Source: JANPEZ01 sp031423155 (GTDB lineage Bacteria; Actinomycetota; UBA4738; HRBIN12). Taken from it: 64,000 nucleotides of DNA. Shown here piece by piece: positions 26,658 to 35,855 of this stretch; the first letter of the stretch is position 1, and each line of letters starts with the position of its first letter. Position numbers and translations under genes: made by a program. The stretch spans positions 1 to 64,000 of the forward strand of contig JANPEZ010000161.1 of the NCBI GenBank assembly GCA_031423155.1, in the 5' to 3' direction. The notes below the pieces were generated by a model. The model saw only the letters and a list, made by a program, of their open reading frames with translations. It did no database searches and was not told where the DNA came from.

Positions 26658-26919
26658 GAACCCCTCCCCTTCTCCCTAGGTCCGGACGACCTCGCATGTC
26701 TATTGGCATGTCCCCGGGCGGCGCAATGCCATGACAGGTCGTTGCTGGTACCTGGGTTGGACGAAAGGCGTCTATCTCTGAAGCCGCTTCGCGGGATACC
26801 ATTGGAGTCTTTTGAACACCATTCAGTTCGGCACCAAACGACTTAACCTCGATCCGGATGCCTGACGCCCCGAGGGTCCCGATCTGCGAGACGCCCCGCT
26901 GTTGCTAGAATCCGCGGCT
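26658..26919. other. Divergent intergenic region
   Basis: 262 bases between the lysyl-oxidase-like gene and the next plus-strand gene. It should hold both promoters; the only box I can assign is TAGAAT at 26906-26911. No coding signal seen. Confidence 0.4.
26906..26911 (+). promoter_or_regulatory. Leaderless minus-10 box TAGAAT
   Basis: Eight bases before the ATG at 26920, with extended TTGC just upstream. Confidence 0.55.
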
Positions 26920-27570
26920 ATGAAGGCCTCCGGCAAGTTCTTGGCCGCGGTATCGGCTTCCGTGCTGTCATCGCTCATCGGCGCCGGGCACGCCATCGCT
27001 CAGGTCAAGATCGACCCCTCGACCACTCCGGTGAAGAACAACGGCCCTCTTGGGCCCCTCGGCCCGTTCCCGTCGATCGCGGTCCTGCTGACGGTCCTTG
27101 GGGTCGTCACCGTCGTCTTCCTCGTCTTCATGTACATGAGGTACGCGCCCCGTTTCTCCAGCGACGAGGAGAACTTCAAGGTGGTTCGCGCCGATCGGGT
27201 GCGTCCGGGCGCAGAGCTTCCGCGGAGGTCGGTCGACGTGAGTCAGGCCGTGCCGATGGTGGTCGCGCCTCCCGCCGTTCCTGTCGCCGTGGGCGTTGCC
27301 GTAGCCCCGCCCGCTGCTGTTGCTCTTGCTTCCCCCGCTGCCGTCGTCGCACCGGTTGCCGCCCCCGCCACAGCGGCCGGACCCCCACCTCCAGCCGCCG
27401 AGGCTCCGCCGGCGCCCGCGCGCGAGGAGCGTCCGGAGGTCTCGCTGGACCAGGAGACCTTCGATCAGGTCTTGCAGGAGCTGCTCGACAAGGGCACCTC
27501 CCGCCGCGTTGCCGAGGGTCAAGCCCGGCGAGCCGCGATGATCGCCGCGCGGAAGAAGGCCGGGGGCTAG
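26920..27570 (+). CDS. Membrane-anchored Ala/Pro-rich protein of unknown function
   Basis: 216 residues: an N-terminal signal-like helix (FLAAVSASVLSSLIGAGHA), a second hydrophobic helix (IAVLLTVLGVVTVVFLVFMYM), a long Pro/Ala/Val-rich low-complexity stretch of about 80 residues, and a short charged C-terminal helix pair (LDQETFDQVLQELLDKG, RRVAEGQARR). Family not recognised. The start follows from the leaderless box TAGAAT. Upstream of the metalloprotease and tilS on the same strand. Confidence 0.65.
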   Translation: MKASGKFLAAVSASVLSSLIGAGHAIAQVKIDPSTTPVKNNGPLGPLGPFPSIAVLLTVLGVVTVVFLVFMYMRYAPRFSSDEENFKVVRADRVRPGAELPRRSVDVSQAVPMVVAPPAVPVAVGVAVAPPAAVALASPAAVVAPVAAPATAAGPPPPAAEAPPAPAREERPEVSLDQETFDQVLQELLDKGTSRRVAEGQARRAAMIAARKKAGG

Positions 27571-27588
27571 CGCCCCGCCGGCCAAGCC

Positions 27589-28662
27589 ATGGACGCAGCC
27601 AAGGTCGACTGGTCCATGGGCTCATCCTCCGTTCGTCTCGCGGACTGGAACACCGCTATCGACATCGGCCGGCGCGTGGCCGGGTCGGGTCCGGGCGTAC
27701 CCGCGGTTGAACGCGCCCGTATGCGCGAGCACTTCGCCGAGATGGTCCCCGAATCCGAAAGGCTGATCCGCGAGTTCACGGGTCTTTCCTTCGAGGGCTT
27801 CAGGGCACGCGCCTGGGTGATGTCGCGCGGCGAACACGTTCGCGCCAATGTCGGTGCGCTGCAACGACTCATGGAACCTCTGGCCGAGCGCGTGATGGCG
27901 GGCAAGACCGGCCGTGCCGAGGTCCGCCGCAAGGCCCTCGGTATGCAGGTCGGGGGGCTCCTCGGGTACGTGTCGAGAAGGGTTCTGGGTCAGTACGACG
28001 CCTTCCTTCCGCCCGACGACGAGGGGTTGCTCTACTTCGTCGGCCCCAACGTTGCCGAAGCCGAAACCAGATTCGGTCTTCCCCAGCGCGACTTCCGCCT
28101 CTGGATCTCGCTTCACGAGGTGACCCACCGCGTCCAGTTCGGTGGCTCACCGTGGCTCCGGTCCTATCTTCGACAGCTCATCGATACCTACTTCTCAACC
28201 GTGAACCTGGATTCCAAGCAGTTCGTCCAGCAGCTCAGGCGCGCCGCGGACGAGGTACGCGCCGGCGGCGAATGGCGAGGACCGGGCGCGTTCTTCCTCC
28301 TGCTGAGTCCCGAGCAGCGCGAGTTGTTCTACAAGGTGCAGGCGGTCATGTCGCTGCTCGAAGGTCACGCCTCCTACGTGATGAACGAGGTTGCGCGCGA
28401 GCGGGTTCAGGATCTCGCGCGGCTGCGCCGCAGCCTCGAGGCCCGCCGCAGGACCTCGGGCATCGAGCGCTCTCTTCAACGCGCGATCGGATTCGAGTCG
28501 AAGGTCAAGCAGTATGACGCCGGTGAGTACTTCGTCAGGACCGTGGTCGACGCGGCTGGGATGCAGACGTTCAACCGCGTTTGGGCCGAAGAGCGCAACC
28601 TTCCGAACCTGGCCGAGATCGCCGACCCCGGCCTTTGGCTCGTGAGGGTCGCCGGGAGCTGA
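27589..28662 (+). CDS. Zinc-dependent metalloprotease-like protein (DUF2342)
   Basis: 357 residues of the DUF2342 family, often annotated as coenzyme F420 biosynthesis-associated or zincin-like. The zinc motif is HEVTH (His176-His180), with a later Glu in LLEGHASYVMNEV as the probable third ligand. This family commonly sits directly before tilS in Actinomycetota, as here (stop and next ATG 2 bases apart). Substrate unknown. Confidence 0.88.
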   Translation: MDAAKVDWSMGSSSVRLADWNTAIDIGRRVAGSGPGVPAVERARMREHFAEMVPESERLIREFTGLSFEGFRARAWVMSRGEHVRANVGALQRLMEPLAERVMAGKTGRAEVRRKALGMQVGGLLGYVSRRVLGQYDAFLPPDDEGLLYFVGPNVAEAETRFGLPQRDFRLWISLHEVTHRVQFGGSPWLRSYLRQLIDTYFSTVNLDSKQFVQQLRRAADEVRAGGEWRGPGAFFLLLSPEQRELFYKVQAVMSLLEGHASYVMNEVARERVQDLARLRRSLEARRRTSGIERSLQRAIGFESKVKQYDAGEYFVRTVVDAAGMQTFNRVWAEERNLPNLAEIADPGLWLVRVAGS

Positions 28663-28664
28663 CG

Positions 28665-29666
28665 ATGCGGCGCCCACCCGCCGTCGCCCGGGTCCTGGAG
28701 AGGGTGACTGCGACCGCCCGGGCCCACGAGATGTTCCTCCCCGGTCAAACGGTCCTGGTCAGCGTCTCGGGCGGGCCGGACTCGGTGACGCTTCTCGAGT
28801 CACTCGTCCGGTTGCGACGGCTGTTCAAGATCCGTCTGGAGGTCTTTCACCTCGATCATCGGCTTAGACCCGATTCGGCGACCGACGCCGCCTATGTGAA
28901 GCGGTTGGCCGGCAGGCACAAGCTCGCGTTCCACGCGCGCATCGCCGAGGGCGCGCCGGCCAAGGGCGAGTCGGTGGAAGCCTGGGCACGGGCGGAGCGC
29001 ATCGGCGCCGGCGGGGCCGTGCGCATGGACATCGGGGCAGCGCGGATAGCCGAGGGTCACACCCTCGATGACCAGGCCGAGACGCTGCTGATCGCGCTGA
29101 TGCGTGGCGGTGGTCTCGAGGCCCTCGGAGGCATCGAGCCCGTGCTGGGACCCGAGGTCCAGCCCTTGATCGACGTGACCCGCGTAGAGATCGAGGCCTT
29201 CTGCCGCGCGATGCACCTCAAGCCCCGCCGCGATCCCACCAACCTGGATACCCGCTACCTGCGCAACGCTGTTCGTCTGAAACTGCTTCCGGCAATGGAG
29301 AAGGCCTCCGGCCGCGAGCTCAAGGCATCGATCGCTCGCACGGCCGATCTGCTGAGAGCCGACGAGCACGAGCTTCGCCGTCAGGCTCAAGCCGCCGCCG
29401 ACGAGGCCTTGGAAGAGACGCCCGAGGGCGTAGACCTCGCCGCCGCCACACTTCTAGGTGTCGCCCGACCGGTCGCGGCGCGTGTTATCCGGCGGGCGAT
29501 CTACCTGCTGGACGTCCTTCCGACGGCTGAGAGCATCGACGCCGTACTGGATCTGGCGGCCGGGCGGCCGGGCCGGCGACGCGACCTCGTCGGCGGCGCG
29601 AAGGCCGATCGCGGAAGGGTGTATGTTCACCTTGCTCGCCCTTCCCCCGAGAACCCGCGCGACTGA
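28665..29666 (+). CDS. tilS: tRNA(Ile)-lysidine synthetase
   Basis: 333 residues. Converts the wobble cytidine of tRNA-Ile(CAU) to lysidine using ATP and lysine. Visible are the PP-loop SGGPDS, FHLDHRLRPDS, GHTLDDQAET and the C-terminal RRDPTNLDTRYLRN typical of TilS. I chose the ATG at 28665 (MRRPPAVARVL), directly after the metalloprotease stop; an upstream in-frame start would overlap that gene. It leads into hpt with 10 bases between. Confidence 0.93.
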   Translation: MRRPPAVARVLERVTATARAHEMFLPGQTVLVSVSGGPDSVTLLESLVRLRRLFKIRLEVFHLDHRLRPDSATDAAYVKRLAGRHKLAFHARIAEGAPAKGESVEAWARAERIGAGGAVRMDIGAARIAEGHTLDDQAETLLIALMRGGGLEALGGIEPVLGPEVQPLIDVTRVEIEAFCRAMHLKPRRDPTNLDTRYLRNAVRLKLLPAMEKASGRELKASIARTADLLRADEHELRRQAQAAADEALEETPEGVDLAAATLLGVARPVAARVIRRAIYLLDVLPTAESIDAVLDLAAGRPGRRRDLVGGAKADRGRVYVHLARPSPENPRD

Positions 29667-29676
29667 AGGGGCAGGC

Positions 29677-30276
29677 ATGTCACTTACCGAGCAGCACCTC
29701 GTCACCATCCCTACACTGACCGGACACGTGCAGGCTTACGAACCCGACATCGAACGCGTCCTGATCTCCTCGGAAGAGATCCAGTCCAAGCTCGCCGAGA
29801 TGGGCGAGGCGATCACCGCCGACTATCAGGGCAAGGAGCTGCTGCTGATCGGCGTGCTGAAGGGGGCATTCGTCGTGATGGCGGACCTGGCCCGCTACAT
29901 CCGCCTGCCCCTCGAGTTCGACTTCATGGCCGTCTCCTCTTACGGTGCGGCTACTAAGACCTCCGGCGTGGTTCGCATCCTGAAGGACCTCGACCATGAC
30001 CTGGAGGGCCGCGACGTCCTGCTCGTCGAGGACATCGTCGACTCGGGTCTGACGCTCAACTACCTGCTGAAGAACCTGCGAGGTCGAAAGCCCGCCACTC
30101 TCGAGGTTGCTGCGCTGCTGCAGAAGGTCGATATCCAGATGGTCCCGCTCGACATCCGCTACAAGGGCTTCGAGATCCCGAACGAATTCGTGGTCGGGTA
30201 CGGCCTCGACTATGCGGAGCGGTACCGCAACCTGCCGTACGTGGCGACCCTCAAGCCCAGCGCCTACGGCGGCTGA
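29677..30276 (+). CDS. hpt: Hypoxanthine phosphoribosyltransferase
   Basis: 199 residues. Purine salvage enzyme using PRPP. The PRPP motif is VLLVEDIVDSGLTL, with the flexible-loop region SSYGAATKTSG and the base-binding YGLDYAERYRNLPYV. ATG at 29677 (MSLTEQHLV), about 20 residues longer at the N-terminus than many homologues. The tilS-hpt-ftsH order is classical for Gram-positive and actinobacterial genomes. Confidence 0.95.
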   Translation: MSLTEQHLVTIPTLTGHVQAYEPDIERVLISSEEIQSKLAEMGEAITADYQGKELLLIGVLKGAFVVMADLARYIRLPLEFDFMAVSSYGAATKTSGVVRILKDLDHDLEGRDVLLVEDIVDSGLTLNYLLKNLRGRKPATLEVAALLQKVDIQMVPLDIRYKGFEIPNEFVVGYGLDYAERYRNLPYVATLKPSAYGG

Positions 30277-30695
30277 TGAGGGAACGCTCCCAGCGAGCGG
30301 GGCGTCCTAGCCGGGTGTTGAAGCGCTCCGCAGTCGCGATCTTGCTCATAAGCCTCGTCGCCTGCGCCCGCGGGGCTTCCGGTGACGGCGAGAGCGGCAT
30401 CCAAGGCGAGGTCACTGTGGGACCGACCTGCCCGGTCCAGATGCAGAACAGCCCCTGTCCCGATGCTCCCTTCGCCGCCACGGTGATCGTCTCCAAGGAC
30501 GGGACCCGGGTCGCGACCGCTGAGACCGGCGCCGACGGGAAGTTCCACATCTCGCTGGAGCCGGGGGTCTACGACGTCACCGCCGAACCGCTCGAGGAGG
30601 GCGGTATCGCCAGCCTGAAGCCGCTGCCTCCCGTGACGGTGGCCGAAGGCGCGTACACAGCCGTCACGATCCCTTTCGACAGCGGCATCAGATGA
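30276..30695 (+). CDS. Putative lipoprotein with carboxypeptidase-regulatory-like beta domain
   Basis: 139 residues. The N-terminus has a hydrophobic segment and lipobox (LLISLVACARG; Cys after LVA). The rest resembles a small carboxypeptidase-regulatory-like beta sandwich (GIQGEVTVGP, ATAETGADGKFHISLEPGVYDVTAEP). The ATG shares one base with the hpt stop (TGATG). Probably a surface lipoprotein; function unknown. Confidence 0.7.
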   Translation: MRERSQRAGRPSRVLKRSAVAILLISLVACARGASGDGESGIQGEVTVGPTCPVQMQNSPCPDAPFAATVIVSKDGTRVATAETGADGKFHISLEPGVYDVTAEPLEEGGIASLKPLPPVTVAEGAYTAVTIPFDSGIR

Positions 30696-30725
30696 GGCCC
30701 CGGAACCCTCTGTGAGGGTCGGTGC

Positions 30726-30731
30726 TACCAT
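30726..30731 (+). promoter_or_regulatory. Minus-10 box TACCAT upstream of ftsH
   Basis: TACCAT in the 112-base gap before ftsH; would give a leader of about 70 bases that contains the GAGGAG at 30797-30802. Confidence 0.4.
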
Positions 30732-30807
30732 CGCGTAGGGCCACGAGGAGCCGAAACACGGCACCGCGGCCTCGCCACTTCCGCCGCCCCGACCCCGAGG
30801 AGCGCTT

Positions 30808-32748
30808 CTGAGCCAGCCGGAAAGCCCCCTGAGACGTATAGCCAAGACCCCGACCTTCTGGATCCTCGGCGGGGTCTTGACGACGCTGCTCGTCGTGTCG
30901 CTCCTCGTCAAGCCGGGCACCTCCACGGTCCTTACGTTGACCGAGTTCGATGACGTGCTCGGCTCGGGCCAGGTGGTCGATGCGCAGATCCTCGAGGGGG
31001 ATCAGGTCATCACGGGAAGGCTCTCCAGCGGGGACGTCTACTCGGTCAACTATCCCGGAGGAGACCAATCCCTGGAGGCGATCCGCCAGAGCCTTGCGGA
31101 GGCCGGAGTTCCGACCAGCGTCGACCCGCAGAAGGGTGCACCGCTGATCGCGACCACCATCCAGATCCTGCTTCCCGTCCTGCTGCTCGGCGCGCTCCTG
31201 ATCTACGTGCTGAATCGCTCGCAAGGCGGCGGCGGACGCGTGATGCAGTTCGGTCGCAGCAAGGCCAAGCTAGTCACCAAGGATCAGCCGAAGACGACCT
31301 TCGCGGACGTTGCCGGTGTCGACGAGGCCATAGAGGAACTCGAAGAGGTTAAGGAGTACCTGCAGTCGCCGGCGAAGTTCCAGGCGATGGGGGCGAAGAT
31401 CCCCCGCGGTGTGCTTCTGTTCGGTCCTCCCGGGACCGGCAAGACATTGCTCGCTCGCGCGGTTGCCGGTGAGGCTGGCGTCCCCTTCTTCTCGATCAGC
31501 GGTTCGGACTTCGTGGAGATGTTCGTGGGTGTGGGCGCCGCCCGTGTGCGTGACCTGTTCGAACAGGCGAAAGCCGCGGCCCCGGCGATCGTCTTCATAG
31601 ACGAGATCGATGCCGTCGGCCGTCACCGCGGCGCTGGCCTCGGCGGAGGGCACGATGAGCGCGAGCAGACGTTGAACCAGCTGCTCGTCGAGATGGACGG
31701 CTTCGATCAGCGTTCGACGGTGATCTTGATGGCCGCGACGAACCGGCCCGACATCTTGGACCCGGCGCTCCTTCGCCCCGGCCGTTTCGACCGCCAGATC
31801 GTGATCGACCGCCCGGACCTTGAGGGCCGCAAGGCGATCTTGAACGTCCACGCGCGCGGCAAGCCGTTCGACCCGTCGGTGCAGCTCGACGTGATCGCCC
31901 GGCGCACTCCGGGTTTCACGGGCGCCGATCTGGCGAACGTCATCAACGAGGGCGCACTGTTGGCCGCTCGCCGTAATAGGACCGACATCAGCATGCCCGA
32001 GATCGAAGAGGCGATCGACCGAGTGATGGCCGGCCCGGAACGCAAGTCCCGCGTCATGGACGAGCAGGAGAAGAAACTGATCGCCTATCACGAGGGCGGG
32101 CATGCGCTGGTCGCGCACGTGCTACCCAATACCGACGAGGTTCACAAGATCACGGTGATACCGCGCGGGCGCGCCCTCGGCTACACGCTCACCCTTCCGG
32201 AGAACGACAAGTTCCTGATGACCCGCGAGCAGCTCCGCGACGAGCTGGCCATGCTGATGGGTGGTCGCGTCGCCGAGGAGATAATCGCCGACGACATCAC
32301 CACGGGCGCGGGCAACGACATCGAACGCGCGACGAAGGTCGCTCGTCAGATGGTCACCGAGTACGGCATGTCCGACACCATCGGCCCGCGCACGTTGGGC
32401 CAGAAGTCGGGAGAGGTCTTCCTCGGCAAGGACTGGGGCTCGACGCCCGACTACTCCGATGCGGTCGCCTTCGAGATCGACTCCGAGGTTCGGCAGCTCA
32501 TCGACGAAGCCCACGACGTCGCGCTGGACATCCTCACCGATCATCGCGACAGGCTCGACGCCTTGGCCGAGCTGCTACTCGAGAAGGAGACCCTGGACCG
32601 AGAGGAGGTCGCGGCCTTCTTCGCGGACATCGCCAAGCGAGCTCCTCGAGAACCCGAGGTTCGTGGGCGGTCGCTGGCCGTATCGCGTCAGGCGTTGCGG
32701 TCTCCGCGTGATCAGGACCCTCGGTCCACTCCGGGGACGCTCGGGTAG
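30808..32748 (+). CDS. ftsH: ATP-dependent zinc metalloprotease FtsH
   Basis: 646 residues if translation begins at CTG 30808. Membrane AAA+ protease that degrades misfolded and regulatory proteins. N-terminal membrane helix (FWILGGVLTTLLVVSLLV), periplasmic part, second helix (IQILLPVLLLGALLIYVL), Walker A GPPGTGKT, Walker B FIDEIDAVG, and zinc site HEGGH. There is no ATG, GTG or TTG in frame between the TAG at 30736 and the first membrane helix; a TTG at 30877 would fall inside that helix. The CTG has GAGGAG 5 bases upstream, so it is the best start. Confidence 0.93.
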   Translation: MSQPESPLRRIAKTPTFWILGGVLTTLLVVSLLVKPGTSTVLTLTEFDDVLGSGQVVDAQILEGDQVITGRLSSGDVYSVNYPGGDQSLEAIRQSLAEAGVPTSVDPQKGAPLIATTIQILLPVLLLGALLIYVLNRSQGGGGRVMQFGRSKAKLVTKDQPKTTFADVAGVDEAIEELEEVKEYLQSPAKFQAMGAKIPRGVLLFGPPGTGKTLLARAVAGEAGVPFFSISGSDFVEMFVGVGAARVRDLFEQAKAAAPAIVFIDEIDAVGRHRGAGLGGGHDEREQTLNQLLVEMDGFDQRSTVILMAATNRPDILDPALLRPGRFDRQIVIDRPDLEGRKAILNVHARGKPFDPSVQLDVIARRTPGFTGADLANVINEGALLAARRNRTDISMPEIEEAIDRVMAGPERKSRVMDEQEKKLIAYHEGGHALVAHVLPNTDEVHKITVIPRGRALGYTLTLPENDKFLMTREQLRDELAMLMGGRVAEEIIADDITTGAGNDIERATKVARQMVTEYGMSDTIGPRTLGQKSGEVFLGKDWGSTPDYSDAVAFEIDSEVRQLIDEAHDVALDILTDHRDRLDALAELLLEKETLDREEVAAFFADIAKRAPREPEVRGRSLAVSRQALRSPRDQDPRSTPGTLG

Positions 32749-32759
32749 AGCGGGCCCTC

Positions 32760-32765
32760 TAGACT
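32760..32765 (+). promoter_or_regulatory. Leaderless minus-10 box TAGACT of the HAD gene
   Basis: Six bases before the ATG at 32772. Confidence 0.55.
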
Positions 32766-32771
32766 TCCCGC

Positions 32772-33443
32772 ATGTCCGATCGCTGGGCTTCGTTCGATTG
32801 TTACGGCACGCTGGTGGACTGGATCGGCGGGATCCGCTCGACGTTGACGCGGCTGTTCCCGAAGGCGGACGCCGGCTCGCTGCTCGACCTGTATATGCAG
32901 ATCGAGTCGACGGTGCAGGAGGGGCGGGGGATCGCCTACCGGCAGGTGATGGCCGAGACGCTCGGGGCGCTGGCCGTTACCAAGGGGTTGCCCCACTTCC
33001 CGGCGGAGCGCGATGCCCTTGCGGACTCGCTTCCTTCATGGCCGGTCTTCGCAGAAGTTCCCGCGTCGCTCGCCGAGTTGAGGGCGCGCGGCTGGAAGAT
33101 CGCGATCTTGTCCAACACGGATCCGGATCTGCTCGATGCTTCGATCGAGGCCATCGGGGTTCGGATCGACGCGACCGTGGTCGCATCCGAGATCGGTTCG
33201 TACAAGCCGGCTTTCGGGCACTGGGACTCGTTCTTCCGCGGAACCGGCGCCGCCCGCGAGCGGCACGTGCACGTCGCGGCCTCCCTCTTCCACGACGTCG
33301 AGCCCTGCGCGAAGCTGGGACTGCCCGCGGTGTGGATCAACCGTCGGAGCGAGACGAGCGACATCCCGCGGGCCGCGACGCTGACCGATCTGTCGAACCT
33401 GGCGGACACCCTCGATTCCCTGGTTCCGCCGGTCGCCGGGTAG
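32772..33443 (+). CDS. HAD-family hydrolase (haloacid dehalogenase type II-like)
   Basis: 223 residues. HAD motif I is FDCYGTLVDW with the nucleophilic Asp, motif II ILSNTD, motif III Lys in SYKPAFGHW, and a VAASLFHDVEPCAKLG motif IV region typical of the L-2-haloacid dehalogenase branch. Substrate cannot be told; many relatives are general phosphatases. Its TAG stop at 33441-33443 is also the start of the folE minus-10 box. Confidence 0.85.
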   Translation: MSDRWASFDCYGTLVDWIGGIRSTLTRLFPKADAGSLLDLYMQIESTVQEGRGIAYRQVMAETLGALAVTKGLPHFPAERDALADSLPSWPVFAEVPASLAELRARGWKIAILSNTDPDLLDASIEAIGVRIDATVVASEIGSYKPAFGHWDSFFRGTGAARERHVHVAASLFHDVEPCAKLGLPAVWINRRSETSDIPRAATLTDLSNLADTLDSLVPPVAG

Positions 33444-33446
33444 TAT
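33441..33446 (+). promoter_or_regulatory. Leaderless minus-10 box TAGTAT of folE
   Basis: Nine bases before the folE ATG at 33456; the box starts with the stop codon of the HAD gene. Confidence 0.5.
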
Positions 33447-33455
33447 CGGGCGCCC

Positions 33456-34034
33456 ATGGACAACACCAACTTCGACGACGCGAAGGTCGAGCAGGGCGTG
33501 CGCATGATCCTTGAAGGGATCGGCGAGGACCCCGAGCGAGGAGGTCTGCGCGAGACGCCCGCGCGTGTCGCCCGAATGTATCGCGAGATCTTCGCGGGCA
33601 TCGGTGCGGATGCGAGCGCGCTGGTAACGGTCGTGGAGGGCGCCGACCACGACGAGATGATCATGGTCCGCGACATCCCCCTGTTCAGCGTCTGCGAGCA
33701 TCATCTGGTGCCCTTCTCGGGCAAGGCCCATGTGGCCTACATCCCGAACAAGTCGCAGCAGATCACGGGTCTGTCGAAGATCGCCCGTGTGGTCGATCTG
33801 CTCTCCAAGAAGCCACAGGTTCAGGAGCGACTCACCACTCAGATCGCTGAGGCTCTCGACGCGGCGCTGTCCCCGAGAGGGGTGTTCGTCGTGATAGAGG
33901 CCGAACACTTCTGCATGACGATGCGTGGCATAAAGAAGCCGGGCGCCGTCACGGTGACCTCGGCCGTGCGCGGCCTGTTCCGCAACGACGCGCGCACGCG
34001 CCAGGAGGCCATGGACCACATCGGCATGCGCTGA
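33456..34034 (+). CDS. folE: GTP cyclohydrolase I
   Basis: 192 residues. First step of folate synthesis, GTP to dihydroneopterin triphosphate. Zinc ligands in SVCEHHLVPF and EHFCMTMRG, and the GLSKIARVVDL segment, are all present. First of the folE-folP-folB-folK set. Confidence 0.96.
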   Translation: MDNTNFDDAKVEQGVRMILEGIGEDPERGGLRETPARVARMYREIFAGIGADASALVTVVEGADHDEMIMVRDIPLFSVCEHHLVPFSGKAHVAYIPNKSQQITGLSKIARVVDLLSKKPQVQERLTTQIAEALDAALSPRGVFVVIEAEHFCMTMRGIKKPGAVTVTSAVRGLFRNDARTRQEAMDHIGMR

Positions 34035-34055
34035 CCCCTGCGGCGGGTCGCGGGC

Positions 34056-34061
34056 TACCAT
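34056..34061 (+). promoter_or_regulatory. Leaderless minus-10 box TACCAT of folP
   Basis: Seven bases before the ATG at 34069. The box overlaps an in-frame ATG at 34060, which makes that upstream start unlikely. Confidence 0.5.
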
Positions 34062-34068
34062 GGCCCGC

Positions 34069-34923
34069 ATGACCGAGAAGCTCTGGCGCTGCGGGGCTCA
34101 TCAGATCTCGTGCGGTTCGCGCACGCTCGTGATGGGGATCGTGAACGTGACGCCCGATTCCTTCTCCGACGGTGGGCTCTTCGACGGACCGGATGCCGCC
34201 GTCAAGCACGGGCTTCAGATGGTGTCCGAGGGCGCGGACATCCTCGACGTCGGCGGCGAATCGACCAGACCCGGCTCGAACCCGGTCAACGCGGCCGAGG
34301 AGATCGCTCGAACCGTTCCCGTCATCCGAGGCCTCCTGGACTCACGTCGGGATCTGATCGTGTCGATCGATACACGCAAGGCCGAGGTGGCTTCGGCCGC
34401 GCTGGCCGCCGGCGCCGCGATCGTCAACGACGTTTCCGCCGGAGCCGACCCCGCGATGTTCGCGGCGGTAGCCCTCACCGGGGCAGGGATGGTCCTCATG
34501 CACATGAAGGGCGAGCCCAAGACGATGCAGGATGACCCTTCCTACGACGACGTCATCGAGGAGGTACACGGGTTCCTGCGGGAGCGAGTCGAGGCAGCCG
34601 CACTTGCGGGCATCGACGCTTCTCGTCTAGCGGTCGACCCCGGCATAGGGTTCGGCAAGAGCCTCGAGCACAACCTGGAGATCCTGAGGAGCATCGAGCG
34701 ATTCGCCGACCTGAGCCTTCCGGTGCTGGCCGGGCCTTCGCGCAAGCGGTTCATCGGGACCTTGACCGGAACCGATGACCCGGCCGATCGGACCGAGGGC
34801 ACGGCAGCTGCGGTCGCCTGGTGTGCCTTCCACGGTGTCGACATCGTTAGGGTCCATGACGTCGCCCAGATGGTCAAGGTCGTCCGCGTCGCCGACGCGA
34901 TAGCTCGGGGCATCCGACGATGA
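34069..34923 (+). CDS. folP: Dihydropteroate synthase
   Basis: 284 residues from the ATG at 34069. Joins p-aminobenzoate to the pterin in folate synthesis and is the sulfonamide target. Motifs: MGIVNVTPDSFSDGG, DVGGESTRPGS, VSIDTRKAEVA, DPGIGFGKS and GPSRKRFIG. An ATG three codons upstream (34060) falls in the minus-10 box. The stop overlaps the hydrolase gene by ATGA. Confidence 0.95.
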   Translation: MTEKLWRCGAHQISCGSRTLVMGIVNVTPDSFSDGGLFDGPDAAVKHGLQMVSEGADILDVGGESTRPGSNPVNAAEEIARTVPVIRGLLDSRRDLIVSIDTRKAEVASAALAAGAAIVNDVSAGADPAMFAAVALTGAGMVLMHMKGEPKTMQDDPSYDDVIEEVHGFLRERVEAAALAGIDASRLAVDPGIGFGKSLEHNLEILRSIERFADLSLPVLAGPSRKRFIGTLTGTDDPADRTEGTAAAVAWCAFHGVDIVRVHDVAQMVKVVRVADAIARGIRR

Positions 34924-35855
34924 CCGACAAGCGTCGCGCGGCCGTCTCCGGTGGCGAACTCAGTTACGTCGATATCGGGGAGGGTCCGGCCGCGATCTTG
35001 CTCCACGGGTTCCCGCTCTCCTCGCACATGTGGCGTGATTTCATGCCCGTGCTTTCGTCGAAGTTCCGGCTCATCGTTCCCGACCTTCTCGGTGCCGGCG
35101 ATTCCGACAAGCCCGTCGACGCGCCCCTGCACATCAGGGCTCAGGCCACGTACGTCCAGGAACTGGCGACCCAACTCGGCATCGAGAGGTTCGCCACGAT
35201 CGGTCACGGGATAGGGGGAGGTATCGCGCAACTACTTGCGCTGGAAGGGATCGTGGACGCCATGGTGCTGTTGGATTCGGTCGCCTTCGGGATGTGGCCG
35301 GCCGAGCAGACCCGCGATATCCAGAACGCGACGCCCGAACAGGAGGACCCTCAGCTCCTTCGTGCGGTCATGCACGCGGCTTTCCAGCTCGCGATGGGAT
35401 ACCCCGCGCGGCTGGCGGAAGCCACGTTCGAGGAGTACATGCGTCCCTGGGAGGAGGACGGCGGGATGGCCGCCTACTTCCGATGGGTCCGATCGATCGA
35501 CGGTCTCGGCCTTGAAGATATCGCCCCGCGACTGGCCGAGATCGACTTCCCCGTCCTCATCCTGTGGGGTGAGGCCGATGCGTTCCAGCCTCTAGCCGCG
35601 GCCGAGGCACTGAACGACACGATCCCCACCTCGACGCTGGGTCTTCTACCCGGGTGTGGTCACTTCCTGACGGAGGATGCGCCCGAGACCCTGGCCCCGA
35701 TGGTCTACGAGTACCTTCGGGCCCGATACCTCAAGCAACCGCACGGCCACGGAGGCGAAGGCGTAGTGACGATCCAGCTCGAGAGGAAACCCCCTTGGGT
35801 CGATCTGGCCGAGTACGAGAAGGACGACTGGTTCCAGGAGGAGGAAGACGAGTGA
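34920..35855 (+). CDS. Alpha/beta-hydrolase-fold protein with Gly at the nucleophile position
   Basis: 311 residues with a clear alpha/beta-hydrolase fold: oxyanion HGFPLSSHMW, acid-loop region LILWGEADAFQP and catalytic His in GCGHFLTED. The nucleophile elbow, normally GxSxG, reads GHGIG, with Gly97 (codon 35208-35210) in place of Ser. Classical esterase chemistry is therefore unlikely. A roughly 40-residue acidic tail (ending DWFQEEEDE) follows the fold. Overlaps at both ends with folP and folB lock it into the folate operon, so a pterin-related or structural role is possible. Confidence 0.82.
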   Translation: MTDKRRAAVSGGELSYVDIGEGPAAILLHGFPLSSHMWRDFMPVLSSKFRLIVPDLLGAGDSDKPVDAPLHIRAQATYVQELATQLGIERFATIGHGIGGGIAQLLALEGIVDAMVLLDSVAFGMWPAEQTRDIQNATPEQEDPQLLRAVMHAAFQLAMGYPARLAEATFEEYMRPWEEDGGMAAYFRWVRSIDGLGLEDIAPRLAEIDFPVLILWGEADAFQPLAAAEALNDTIPTSTLGLLPGCGHFLTEDAPETLAPMVYEYLRARYLKQPHGHGGEGVVTIQLERKPPWVDLAEYEKDDWFQEEEDE

